In this document: piece by piece, positions 1-9,080 of the stretch | Numbering within the stretch: position 1 is the stretch's first letter | How the letters are laid out: each line of letters begins with the position of its first letter | DNA from: Mycolicibacterium sp. S2-37 | Lineage (GTDB): Bacteria > Actinomycetota > Actinomycetes > Mycobacteriales > Mycobacteriaceae | Direction of reading: 5' to 3' | DNA: 64,000 bases | Assembly: GCF_017352375.1 (NCBI RefSeq) | Contig: NZ_JAFEVR010000009.1 | Span: 310,001-374,000, forward strand | Position numbers and translations under genes: made by a program | Notes under the pieces: generated by a model | What the model saw: the letters and a program-made list of their open reading frames with translations, nothing else | Told to the model about the DNA's origin: nothing | The model's database searches: none

Positions 1-308
1 AGGCGTTCCGCCGGGTGGCGGGCCGGTCGGCGGCGCTCGGCTACGACGGCAAATGGGTGCTGCATCCCGACCAGATCACTGCGGGCAACGAGATCTTCAG
101 CCCGCGCCAGCAGGACTACGACCGCGCCGAGCTCATCCTCGAGGCCTATGAATGGCACACCTCCAGTGCCGGAGGTGCGCGCGGGGCGGTGATGCTCGGC
201 GACGAGATGATCGACGAGGCCAGCCGCAAGATGGCGCTCGTCATCGCCGAAAAGGGCCGCGCGGCCGGGATGACGCGCCAGTCCGAGCCGTTCCGGCCGC
301 CGGCCTGA
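1..308 (+). CDS. CoA-ester lyase (HpcH/HpaI aldolase, CitE-like), C-terminal end
   Basis: Only the last 101 or so residues are present; the reading frame is open from the first complete codon at position 3, so the gene begins before the window. The segment YDGKWVLHPDQI is the conserved C-terminal signature of the HpcH/HpaI aldolase and CitE-like family (malyl-CoA, citramalyl-CoA or beta-methylmalyl-CoA lyases), where the tail caps the neighbouring active site in the trimer. These enzymes cleave or condense short acyl-CoA esters with Mg2+ in the cytoplasm. The exact substrate cannot be told from this fragment because the catalytic Arg and the metal-binding Glu and Asp lie upstream. It converges on the DUF4190 gene, with only 3 bases between the two stop codons. 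Confidence 0.8.
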   Translation, partial: AFRRVAGRSAALGYDGKWVLHPDQITAGNEIFSPRQQDYDRAELILEAYEWHTSSAGGARGAVMLGDEMIDEASRKMALVIAEKGRAAGMTRQSEPFRPPA

Positions 309-311
309 CGA

Positions 312-824
312 TCAGGCGTTGAGCACGAAGCCGGTGAAGACCAGCCCGATCAACAACGACACCGCGCCGACGGCGATGCCTGCGATGGCCAGGCCCTGAC
401 CGCCCTCCTGCCGCTCCTTGATCTGGTTGAGCGCCATGATGCCCAGCACCACGCCGACCGCCGAGCTGATGCAGCAGATGAAGCCGAGCGCAGACGCGAC
501 CAGCGACCAGATCGCGAGCTGGTTCGTCCGCGCCGGGGCGTAGCCACCGGGATAGGCCCCGGGAGAGCCATAACCGGTGTATCCGGGGTATCCCGGATAC
601 ACCGGAGGCGGTGGGTAGGCCGGGGTCTGCGGATAGACCGGCGGCGGCAGGTAGCCGGCCGGAGGTGGGGGATACGCCGGCGGCGGCGGATAGTCGTAGG
701 CCGGCGGGGGTAGGTACGCCGGCGGATCCGACTGCTCGATCGGGGGCGCCTCGTAACCGCCCGTGGACGGTTCAGCGGGTCCGGAACCGGAGGGTGACGG
801 TGACGTCGGGTCCGAGTTCGTCAT
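312..824 (-). CDS. Pro/Tyr-rich DUF4190 membrane protein
   Basis: 170 residues. The first ~100 are disordered and built of PPPAY / PPPVY / GYPGY-like repeats; the last ~70 form the DUF4190 domain, two hydrophobic helices separated by a short polar turn (ALNQIKERQEGGQ). This architecture (low-complexity cytosolic arm plus a membrane hairpin) is common in actinobacteria and matches what I remember of M. tuberculosis Rv1233c. Function unknown. I chose the ATG at 824 (MTNSDPT) because the open frame upstream of it has no family similarity and is Arg-rich, as expected of non-coding DNA. It is divergent from the next gene. Confidence 0.8.
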   Translation of the reverse strand: MTNSDPTSPSPSGSGPAEPSTGGYEAPPIEQSDPPAYLPPPAYDYPPPPAYPPPPAGYLPPPVYPQTPAYPPPPVYPGYPGYTGYGSPGAYPGGYAPARTNQLAIWSLVASALGFICCISSAVGVVLGIMALNQIKERQEGGQGLAIAGIAVGAVSLLIGLVFTGFVLNA

Positions 825-955
825 ACGTCTCAACCTAGCGCGCACCGGCAGGGGACGACGGGTGCTTCGGTGCGGGCACCGAATCGGGATCGCGGACGTT
901 GAAAAGGGAGACAAGCACTGCAATCCGCCACGTGCATAGAGGAGAATGACGACTG

Positions 956-1483
956 ATGACGAGTCCATTCCAGCCTGGCGCCGCCCCGGGTGCGACGCCG
1001 GCCAACACGTCCGGTGTGCGGCCGGGTGCCGCACCCTTGCCGACGCCCCCGCGGGGTTGGCCGATCGGTTCCTATCCCACCTACGCCGAGGCCCAGCGCG
1101 CGGTGGATTACCTGTCCGATCAGGAGTTCCCGGTGCAGCAGGTGACCATCGTCGGGGTGGACCTGATGCAGGTCGAGCGGGTGACCGGCAGGCTGACCTG
1201 GCCGAAGGTGCTGGGCGGCGGCGTGCTGACCGGAGCCTGGCTCGGCCTGTTCATCGGCCTGATCCTCGGCTTCTTCAGCCCGAACCCGTGGAGCGCACTG
1301 CTCACCGGCCTGATCGCCGGCGTGTTCTTCGGCCTCATCACCTCGGCCATCCCGTACGCCATGGCCCGCGGCACAAGAGATTTCAGCTCGACGATGCAGC
1401 TGGTGGCCGGCCGCTACGACGTGCTCTGCGATCCGTCGAGCGCCGAGCGCGGCCGGGACCTGTTGGCCCGGTTGACCATCTGA
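956..1483 (+). CDS. Stress-protein-like (general stress protein 17M type) membrane protein
   Basis: 175 residues. A Pro/Ala-rich head (1-35) is followed by a YPTYAEAQRAVDYLSDQEFPVQQVTIVG segment, the start of the small alpha/beta domain seen in general stress protein 17M-like proteins, then a Gly-rich hydrophobic hairpin (about 75-120, two helices) and a second alpha/beta half. Length and order match M. tuberculosis Rv1234 as remembered. Likely a membrane-associated protein of unknown role. Start at 956: GAGGAG at 939-944 gives a spacing of 11; a different-frame ATG at 946 is too close to the Shine-Dalgarno and its product has no family features. Confidence 0.8.
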   Translation: MTSPFQPGAAPGATPANTSGVRPGAAPLPTPPRGWPIGSYPTYAEAQRAVDYLSDQEFPVQQVTIVGVDLMQVERVTGRLTWPKVLGGGVLTGAWLGLFIGLILGFFSPNPWSALLTGLIAGVFFGLITSAIPYAMARGTRDFSSTMQLVAGRYDVLCDPSSAERGRDLLARLTI

Positions 1484-1534
1484 GCGCCACGATCGTCCGA
1501 TCCGCCGAACACCCGCAGGTCACGATCGGGCGCT
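1483..1534 (+). terminator. Imperfect stem-loop after the stress-like gene (possible terminator)
   Basis: AGCGCCACGATCG (1483-1495, overlapping the TGA stop) pairs with CGATCGGGCGCT (1523-1534) with a single bulged A and a 27-nt loop. There is no T-tract, which is usual for mycobacterial candidates and lowers certainty. It separates the stress-like gene from the trehalose operon promoter. Confidence 0.4.
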
Positions 1535-1560
1535 AATCGCTCGCCGCCGGCGCCGGGGTG

Positions 1561-1590
1561 TTGCACATCACGCGCGTCTGGCTCTACGGT
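1561..1590 (+). promoter_or_regulatory. lpqY-sugABC promoter (-35 TTGCAC, -10 TACGGT)
   Basis: TTGCAC at 1561-1566 and TACGGT at 1585-1590 are 18 bases apart, a good SigA-type pair for mycobacteria. The predicted start of transcription, 7 bases after the hexamer, is near 1597, which is exactly where the first leader hairpin begins. Confidence 0.6.
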
Positions 1591-1596
1591 TTGCCC

Positions 1597-1655
1597 GCGG
1601 GAGGTTCCCGCCCGGAGCCGCCTGCGGCGGCTGACCCGGAGCCTGACGGGAGGCT
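1597..1655 (+). promoter_or_regulatory. Three-hairpin 5' leader of lpqY covering the ribosome binding site
   Basis: The predicted 63-nt leader holds three consecutive hairpins: GCGGGA-GGT-TCCCGC (1597-1611), AGCCGCC-TGC-GGCGGCT (1616-1632) and AGCCT-GACGGG-AGGCT (1640-1655). The last one contains the Shine-Dalgarno GGGAGG (1648-1653), half in the loop and half in the 3' arm. A GGGAGG copy is also inside hairpin 1 (1599-1604). This could modulate translation or protect the messenger 5' end; it could also be a simple stabilising leader. Confidence 0.5.
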
Positions 1656-1659
1656 GGCG

Positions 1660-3057
1660 GTGCGCGCTCGGCGGCTATGTGCTGCAGCACTCGCCGCGCT
1701 GACGGCCGCGTCGACCTTGTCGGCATGCGGATCCGGCGGCGACGGCAAAGTCATCAATCTCTACACCTCGGCGAACGAACTGGCCACCTTCGGCGCGCTC
1801 GCGAAGCGCTGCGAGGAGCAACTGGACAACGGCTTCGCCATCCGCCAGATCAGTTTGCCCAAGAGCGCCGACGAACAGCGGCTGCAGCTGGCGCGTCGGC
1901 TCACCGGCAACGACAAGACGCTCGACATGATGGCGATGGACGTCGTGTGGACACCGGAGTTCGCCGAGGCGGGCTGGATCGTCCCGCTCGACGAGGATCC
2001 CGCTGGGCTGGCCGAGGCCGACGCGCGGACCGACACGCTGCCGGGCCCGCTGGAGACGGCCACCTGGCAGGACCGGCTCTACGCCGCGCCCGTCACCACG
2101 AACACCCAGGTTCTCTGGTACCGCGCCGATCTGATGCCCGCGCCGCCCGCCACGTGGGACGGCATGATCGCCGAGGCCACCCGGCTGCACGCGGCCGGCG
2201 AGCCGAGCTGGATCGCCGTGCAGGCCAAGCAGTACGAAGGCCTGGTGGTGTGGTTCAACACGCTGCTGGAGAGCGCAGGCGGCCGGGTCCTGTCCGACGA
2301 CGGCACCAAGGTCACGCTGACCGACACCCCCGAGCACCGGGCGGCGACCGTCAAGGCTCTGCAGGTCATCAAGTCCGTCGCCACGGCGCCCGGTGCCGAC
2401 CCTTCGATCACCCAGTCCGACGAGAGCACCTCCCGCCTCGCCCTGGAGCAGGGCAAAGCGGCACTCGAGGTCAACTGGCCGTTCGTGCTGCCGTCGATGC
2501 TGGAGAACGCGGTCAAGGGCGGCGTCAGTTTCCTGCCGCTCAACCAGCGCCCCGACCTGGCCGGCGCCATCAACGAATCCGGCACCTTCTCACCCAGCGA
2601 CGAACAGTTCACCGCGGCCTACGACGCCAGCCGCGAGGTGTTCGGCTTCGCCGCCTATCCGGAGGTGAACCCCGGCACGCCCGCGAAGGTCACGCTGGGC
2701 GGTCTGAACCTCGCGGTCGCCAAGACCAGCCAGCACAAGGCCGAGGCGTTCGAGGTCATCCGGTGTCTGCGCAGCCCGGAGAACCAGCGCATCACCTCGG
2801 TGGAGGGCGGACTGCCCGCGGTGCGGGCGTCGCTCTACGACGATCCGGCCTTCCAGACCCGCTATCCGCAGTACGAGATCATCCGCAAGCAGCTGACCGA
2901 CGCCGCGGTGCGCCCGGCCACTCCGCAGTACCAGGCCGTGTCCACCCGCATCTCGGTCACACTGGCCCCGATCAACCAGATCGACCCGGAGCGCACGGCC
3001 GACGAACTGGCCGAGCAGGTGCAGAAGGCGATCGACGGTAAGGGGCTGATCCCGTGA
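1660..3057 (+). CDS. lpqY: LpqY, trehalose-binding lipoprotein of the LpqY-SugABC importer
   Basis: 465 residues, close to the ~468 of M. tuberculosis LpqY. Start is the GTG at 1660, 6 bases after GGGAGG; a longer open frame upstream to 1558 runs through the promoter and leader and is discarded. Residues 1-22 form a lipoprotein signal peptide with lipobox L-S-A-C (Cys23), so the protein is anchored to the outer face of the membrane. The rest is a family-1 (maltose-type) solute-binding fold. LpqY captures trehalose released extracellularly during mycolate transfer from trehalose monomycolate by the antigen 85 enzymes and passes it to SugA/SugB for recycling. It leads a tightly coupled operon: sugA starts inside its stop codon (4-base overlap). 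Confidence 0.95.
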   Translation: MRARRLCAAALAALTAASTLSACGSGGDGKVINLYTSANELATFGALAKRCEEQLDNGFAIRQISLPKSADEQRLQLARRLTGNDKTLDMMAMDVVWTPEFAEAGWIVPLDEDPAGLAEADARTDTLPGPLETATWQDRLYAAPVTTNTQVLWYRADLMPAPPATWDGMIAEATRLHAAGEPSWIAVQAKQYEGLVVWFNTLLESAGGRVLSDDGTKVTLTDTPEHRAATVKALQVIKSVATAPGADPSITQSDESTSRLALEQGKAALEVNWPFVLPSMLENAVKGGVSFLPLNQRPDLAGAINESGTFSPSDEQFTAAYDASREVFGFAAYPEVNPGTPAKVTLGGLNLAVAKTSQHKAEAFEVIRCLRSPENQRITSVEGGLPAVRASLYDDPAFQTRYPQYEIIRKQLTDAAVRPATPQYQAVSTRISVTLAPINQIDPERTADELAEQVQKAIDGKGLIP

Positions 3058-3989
3058 CGGCCACGCTGGACAGCTCCGACACCGCCGCACCCACCGCGGT
3101 CGCGGGCGCCACCGACGACAAGCGTTCCGAGCGGCGGCTGGCGTACCTGCTGATCGCGCCTGCGGTCATCCTGATGCTCGCGGTCACCGCGTATCCGATC
3201 CTCTACTCGGTGTGGCTGAGCCTGCAGCGCTACAACCTGGCCACGCCGGACGACGCCGAATTCGTCGGATTGCAGAACTACGTCACGGTGCTCACCGACG
3301 GGTATTGGTGGTCTGCCCTGGCGGTGACGCTGGGCATCACGATCGTGTCGGTGGCCATCGAGTTCGTCCTCGGCATGGCGCTCGCGCTGGTGATGCACCG
3401 GACCATCTTCGGCAAGGGTGTGGTGCGCACGGCGATCCTGGTGCCCTACGGCATCGTCACCGTCGCGGCGTCCTACAGCTGGTACTACGCGTGGACGCCA
3501 GGCACCGGCTATCTGGCCAATCTGCTGCCCGACGGCACTGCGCCGCTGACCGAGCAGCTGCCGTCGCTGGCGATCGTGGTGCTCGCCGAGGTGTGGAAGA
3601 CGACGCCGTTCATGGCGCTGCTGCTGCTCGCCGGGCTGGCCCTGGTGCCCCAGGACCTGCTCAACGCCGCGCAGATGGACGGTGCCGGACCGTGGAAGCG
3701 GCTGATGAGAATCATCCTGCCGCTGATCAAACCGGCCATCCTGGTCGCCCTGCTGTTCCGCACGCTCGACGCGTTCCGGGTGTTCGACAACATCTACGTG
3801 CTGACCCAGGGCGCCAACAACACCGGCTCGGTCTCGATCCTGGGCTACGACAACCTGTTCAAGGCGTTCAACCTGGGCCTCGGCTCGGCGATCAGCGTGC
3901 TGATCTTCCTGTGCGTGGCGATCATCGCGTTCATCTACATCAAACTCTTCGGGGCGTCGGCCCCCGGCTCGGATGAGGAGAGGCGCTAG
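3054..3989 (+). CDS. sugA: SugA, trehalose ABC importer permease
   Basis: 311 residues with an N-terminal cytosolic tail of about 25 and six predicted membrane helices. The permease coupling (EAA-type) loop is visible as AAQMDGAGPWKRLMRIILP, which docks on the SugC ATPase. MalF-like subunit of the trehalose recycling transporter. GTG start overlaps the lpqY stop by 4 bases, indicating translational coupling; sugB follows directly after its stop codon. Confidence 0.95.
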   Translation: MTATLDSSDTAAPTAVAGATDDKRSERRLAYLLIAPAVILMLAVTAYPILYSVWLSLQRYNLATPDDAEFVGLQNYVTVLTDGYWWSALAVTLGITIVSVAIEFVLGMALALVMHRTIFGKGVVRTAILVPYGIVTVAASYSWYYAWTPGTGYLANLLPDGTAPLTEQLPSLAIVVLAEVWKTTPFMALLLLAGLALVPQDLLNAAQMDGAGPWKRLMRIILPLIKPAILVALLFRTLDAFRVFDNIYVLTQGANNTGSVSILGYDNLFKAFNLGLGSAISVLIFLCVAIIAFIYIKLFGASAPGSDEERR

Positions 3990-4829
3990 GTGAGCGATCA
4001 GCGGGCGAATCCCGGTCGTGCGGCCGGATGGACCGTCGTCAACGTCCTCGTGGTGCTCTACGCGCTGTTCCCGGTGCTGTGGATCCTGTCCCTGTCGCTC
4101 AAGCCGACGTCAAGTGTCAAGGACGGCAAGCTGATTCCGTCGGAAATCACGTTCGACAACTACAAGGGCATCTTCTCCGGCAGTGCATTCTCCTCGGCGC
4201 TGATCAACTCGATCGGCATCGGTCTGATCACCACGGTGATCGCAGTGCTGTTCGGCGGTATGGCGGCCTATGCCGTTGCGCGGCTGGACTTTCCGGGTAA
4301 GAAGTTGCTCGTCGGCGTCGCTCTGTTGATCGCGATGTTCCCGCAGATCTCGTTGGTGACACCGCTGTTCAACATCGAGCGGCGCCTCGGGCTGTTCGAC
4401 ACCTGGCCGGGTCTGATCATCCCCTACATCACGTTCGCGCTGCCGCTGGCGATCTACACGCTGTCGGCGTTCTTCCGCGAGATCCCGTGGGATCTGGAGA
4501 AGGCGGCCAAGATGGACGGCGCCACGCCCGCGCAGGCGTTCCGCAAGGTGATCGCCCCGCTGGCGGCTCCCGGCATCGTCACCGCCGCGATCCTGGTGTT
4601 CATCTTCGCGTGGAACGACCTGCTGCTGGCGTTGTCGCTGACCGCGACCGACCGCGCGATCACCGCGCCGGTGGCGATCGCGAACTTCACCGGCAGTTCG
4701 CAATTCGAGGAGCCGACCGGTTCGATCGCGGCCGGCGCGATGGTCATCACCATCCCGATCATCATCTTTGTTCTCATCTTCCAGCGACGGATCGTCGCCG
4801 GGCTGACGTCCGGCGCGGTGAAGGGGTAG
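3990..4829 (+). CDS. sugB: SugB, trehalose ABC importer permease
   Basis: 279 residues, six predicted helices, MalG-like. The coupling loop reads EKAAKMDGATPAQAFRKVIAP. Forms the membrane channel together with SugA. GTG start abuts the sugA stop with no spacing; a GAGGAGAGG-like Shine-Dalgarno lies in the end of sugA. sugC begins 4 bases after its stop. Confidence 0.95.
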   Translation: MSDQRANPGRAAGWTVVNVLVVLYALFPVLWILSLSLKPTSSVKDGKLIPSEITFDNYKGIFSGSAFSSALINSIGIGLITTVIAVLFGGMAAYAVARLDFPGKKLLVGVALLIAMFPQISLVTPLFNIERRLGLFDTWPGLIIPYITFALPLAIYTLSAFFREIPWDLEKAAKMDGATPAQAFRKVIAPLAAPGIVTAAILVFIFAWNDLLLALSLTATDRAITAPVAIANFTGSSQFEEPTGSIAAGAMVITIPIIIFVLIFQRRIVAGLTSGAVKG

Positions 4830-4833
4830 TTCG

Positions 4834-6066
4834 ATGGCTGAAATCGTCTTGGACCGGGTGTCGAAGAGCTACCCGAACGGCTCGACGGCCGTGAAGGATC
4901 TCTCCATCACCATCGCCGACGGCGAGTTCATCATCCTGGTCGGCCCGTCGGGATGCGGAAAGTCGACCACGCTGAACATGATCGCCGGGCTGGAGGACAT
5001 CTCCTCCGGTGAGCTGCGCATCGGCGGTGAGCGGGTGAACGACAAGGCGCCCAAGGACCGCGACATCGCGATGGTGTTCCAGTCCTACGCGCTCTACCCG
5101 CACATGTCGGTCCGGCAGAACATCGGATTCCCGCTGACGCTGGCCAAGGTCTCCAAGTCCGAGATCAACGCCAAGGTGGAGGAGACCGCGAAGATCCTCG
5201 ACCTGACCGAACTGCTGGACCGCAAGCCGGGTCAGCTGTCGGGCGGTCAGCGGCAGCGTGTGGCGATGGGACGGGCGATCGTCCGCAACCCCAAGGCCTT
5301 CTTGATGGACGAACCGCTGAGCAACCTGGACGCCAAGCTGCGTGTCCAGATGCGTTCGGAGATCGCGCGGCTGCAGAACCGACTGGGCACCACCACCGTC
5401 TACGTCACCCACGATCAGACCGAGGCGATGACCCTCGGTGACCGGGTCGTGGTGATGCTGTCCGGCGTGGCTCAGCAGATCGGTTCGCCCGAGGAGCTGT
5501 ACAACCGGCCCGCGAACCTGTTCGTCGCCGGCTTCATCGGTTCGCCCGCCATGAACTTCTTCCCGGCCACGCTGACCGACGTCGGCGTGAAGCTGCCGTT
5601 CGGCGAGATCACCCTCACTCAGGAGATGAGCGATCTGCTGGCGCGACGCGGTTCGCCGAAGAACCTCATCGTCGGCGTTCGGCCCGAGCATATCGAGGAC
5701 GCGTCGATCCTCGACGGCTACGCCCGGATCCGTGCGCTGAGCTTCGACGTCACCGCCGAGATGGTCGAATCGCTGGGCGCCGAGAAGTACGTGCATTTCC
5801 GCGTCGAGGGCGCCAACGCCCGTTCCGATCAGCTGGAGCAGCTCGCTCTCGAGTCGGGGGCCGGCGAGAACGAGTTCGTGGCAAGGGTTTCCACTGAGTC
5901 CCCGGTGCGTCAGGGTGAGACCGTCAAGCTGGCGCTCGATACGTCGAAGATCGTGATCTTCGATGCGGACAGCGGCGCCAACCTCACGATCCCGGACGGG
6001 GCGGACGGCAAGCCCGTCGAGGTCAGCGAGCCGCCGGCCGAGGAGCCGGCGCGGCCGGCCGAGTGA
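4834..6066 (+). CDS. sugC: SugC, trehalose importer ATPase
   Basis: 410 residues (M. tuberculosis SugC is 393). Walker A GPSGCGKST at 37-45, Q-loop Gln83, signature LSGGQ at 135-139, Walker B with DE at 159-160, and a VTHD switch His. After residue ~240 comes the MalK-type regulatory OB-fold domain, including IVGVRPEHIED. The tail beyond ~385 is Ala/Pro/Glu-rich and explains the extra length. Powers trehalose uptake with LpqY, SugA and SugB. The next gene starts in its stop codon. Confidence 0.95.
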   Translation: MAEIVLDRVSKSYPNGSTAVKDLSITIADGEFIILVGPSGCGKSTTLNMIAGLEDISSGELRIGGERVNDKAPKDRDIAMVFQSYALYPHMSVRQNIGFPLTLAKVSKSEINAKVEETAKILDLTELLDRKPGQLSGGQRQRVAMGRAIVRNPKAFLMDEPLSNLDAKLRVQMRSEIARLQNRLGTTTVYVTHDQTEAMTLGDRVVVMLSGVAQQIGSPEELYNRPANLFVAGFIGSPAMNFFPATLTDVGVKLPFGEITLTQEMSDLLARRGSPKNLIVGVRPEHIEDASILDGYARIRALSFDVTAEMVESLGAEKYVHFRVEGANARSDQLEQLALESGAGENEFVARVSTESPVRQGETVKLALDTSKIVIFDADSGANLTIPDGADGKPVEVSEPPAEEPARPAE

Positions 6067-6656
6067 CCGACGTCCTGGCCGCGGTGCGCGCCCAGGTGGG
6101 CGAGCACTTCCGCCGGGGAGGTATCGCCGACGAGCCCACCTCGGCGAGTATCACCTTCCTCGGCACCGAACGCATCGAGGTGCTGCGCTTCGGGCCCGAT
6201 CCGCAGGACGTCGCACACTATGTGTCGCTGGGGTGTTCGCGCCACCCGATGTTCGAACCGACGGATATGGTCACCGATCCCATCCACGGTCCGCGCGCGG
6301 AGATCGTTGTCTCGCTTCGAGGTTCGACTCCGAAAGGACTGGCGCGATCAGTGGCGGTGGTGGCCGCCGCGCCGGCCGTCGAAGGCCTCGTGCTCGATGC
6401 CGACGCGTTGATCGACCTCGAGTCGCCACTGTGGGAGGGTGCTCCGTTCACCGCATTCCTGCTGGGGCGCAGTGACATCGACGACGTGCCGCTACCCGGT
6501 CCGATGCCTGCGGTGACCATCTTCTCCGCGACACCCATCACCCCGACCGAGGCGGCGTGGGTGCGACTCAAGGGCGGCGACGCGATGCGGGAGGCCTGGC
6601 GCACCGACGGGGTGGACGTGCTCGATCCGCGTCGTCGGGCCGCCAGCCCGAGTTAA
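6063..6656 (+). CDS. Suppressor-of-fused (SUFU) domain protein
   Basis: 197 residues. The pattern EVLRFGPDPQDVAHYVSLGCSR, then TDPIHGPRAEIVVSLR and a C-terminal GVDVLDP, matches the bacterial SUFU-like domain, a fold shared with animal Hedgehog-pathway Suppressor of fused. In bacteria its function is unknown; some members appear as immunity-type proteins, but no toxin is next to it here. GTG start overlaps the sugC stop by 4 bases, so it is co-translated with the trehalose importer. Converges on corA. Confidence 0.8.
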   Translation: MTDVLAAVRAQVGEHFRRGGIADEPTSASITFLGTERIEVLRFGPDPQDVAHYVSLGCSRHPMFEPTDMVTDPIHGPRAEIVVSLRGSTPKGLARSVAVVAAAPAVEGLVLDADALIDLESPLWEGAPFTAFLLGRSDIDDVPLPGPMPAVTIFSATPITPTEAAWVRLKGGDAMREAWRTDGVDVLDPRRRAASPS

Positions 6657-6669
6657 TCGCCAAATCCGG

Positions 6670-7767
6670 TCAGAGCCAACCGTTGTGACGGAACGTTCGG
6701 TAGAGCAGTGAGCAAACGGTGAACATCACCAGCAGCACTGCCGGGTAGCCGTACGTCCAATGCAGTTCGGGCATGTGTTCGAAGTTCATCCCGTAGATCC
6801 CGGCCACCGCCGTCGGCACCGCGGCGATCGCCACCCACGCCGAGATCTTGCGCATGTCGACGTTCTGCTGCATGGCGACCTTGCCGAGAGCGGCCTGCAC
6901 CAGCGAGCTGAGCAGGTCGTCGTAGGTGGTGATCCGGTCGGCGGCCTGGGTGTTGTGATCGAGGACGTCCCGGATGTAGCGCCGCACCTCTTTGGAGATC
7001 AGGTCGTTGTGGTCGCCGTTGAGGCGCTGCAGGGCCAACGTCAGCGGGGCGACCGCCCGGCGCAGCTCCACGATCTCGCGCTTGAGCATGTAGATGTGTT
7101 CGACGTCGGTCGCGATGGTGGGCGAGAAGACGTTCTCCTCCATCGCGTCGATGTCGGTCTCGACCAGATCGGTCACGTCGAGGTACGAGTCGACGACGTG
7201 GTCGGCGATCGCATGCATCACGGCATAGGGACCCAGTCTGCACTTGGCCGGTGAGCTCTCCACCTCATGCCGTACGCCGGCCAGGCCGCTGAAATCGCCG
7301 TGGCGCACCGTCACCACGAAGTCGGCACCGACGAAGATCATGATCTCGCCCGTCTCCACGATCTCGCGCGCCTTGCCCACCGACTCGTGCTCGACGTAGT
7401 TGACAGTCTTGAGGACCAGGAACAGCGTGTCGTCGTAGCGTTCGAGCTTCGGTCGCTGATGGGCGTGCACGGCGTCCTCGACTGCCAGCTCGTGCAGGTC
7501 GAACACATCGGCGACCGCTTGCATCTGGTGCTCGTCGGGTTCGTGCAGCCCGACCCAGACGAAGGCCGAGACCCCTTCGGACTCGAGCTCGCGCACCTTG
7601 TCCAGCGCTGCGGCATGGGTGTACTTGCCTGGCAGCCGCACTCCCGCCGAGTAGACGGCGCAGTCGACCATCGCCCGGGCCACCGGGACATGGATGTTCT
7701 TGGCCGGCGGCCCGGAGACCCCGCCCCGCGACCGCAGCGACGGCGGCAACGCGCGAAACGACGGCAT
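6670..7767 (-). CDS. corA: CorA-family Mg2+/Co2+ channel
   Basis: 365 residues (M. tuberculosis CorA 366). Large N-terminal cytosolic domain, long acidic stalk helix (LVETDIDAMEENVF), and two C-terminal helices with the diagnostic YGMN motif after the first (YGMNFEHMPELHW). Forms a pentameric ion channel for divalent cation uptake. Start ATG at 7767 is preceded by GAGGAGG at a spacing of 4. On its strand a TACGAT hexamer (7813-7808) could be its -10, giving a leader of about 33 bases. Confidence 0.92.
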   Translation of the reverse strand: MPSFRALPPSLRSRGGVSGPPAKNIHVPVARAMVDCAVYSAGVRLPGKYTHAAALDKVRELESEGVSAFVWVGLHEPDEHQMQAVADVFDLHELAVEDAVHAHQRPKLERYDDTLFLVLKTVNYVEHESVGKAREIVETGEIMIFVGADFVVTVRHGDFSGLAGVRHEVESSPAKCRLGPYAVMHAIADHVVDSYLDVTDLVETDIDAMEENVFSPTIATDVEHIYMLKREIVELRRAVAPLTLALQRLNGDHNDLISKEVRRYIRDVLDHNTQAADRITTYDDLLSSLVQAALGKVAMQQNVDMRKISAWVAIAAVPTAVAGIYGMNFEHMPELHWTYGYPAVLLVMFTVCSLLYRTFRHNGWL

Positions 7768-7878
7768 CCGGCCTCCTCGGGGAGTGCGGCGAAAGATCGG
7801 CGAACGAATCGTACGCGCGAAGGCTGGAATCGGCTCCTCACGTAGGGGGAACCCCGACCGGTGAGATCAACAGTTCGT

Positions 7879-7884
7879 TACCCT
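7879..7884 (+). promoter_or_regulatory. Leaderless -10 element (TACCCT) of the malic enzyme gene
   Basis: TACCCT ends exactly 6 bases before GTG 7891, so the predicted first transcribed base is the G of the start codon. No Shine-Dalgarno is present, supporting leaderless expression. Confidence 0.55.
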
Positions 7885-7890
7885 GACGCC

Positions 7891-9072
<1,182 letters not shown>

Positions 9073-9080
9073 CCAGGCCG

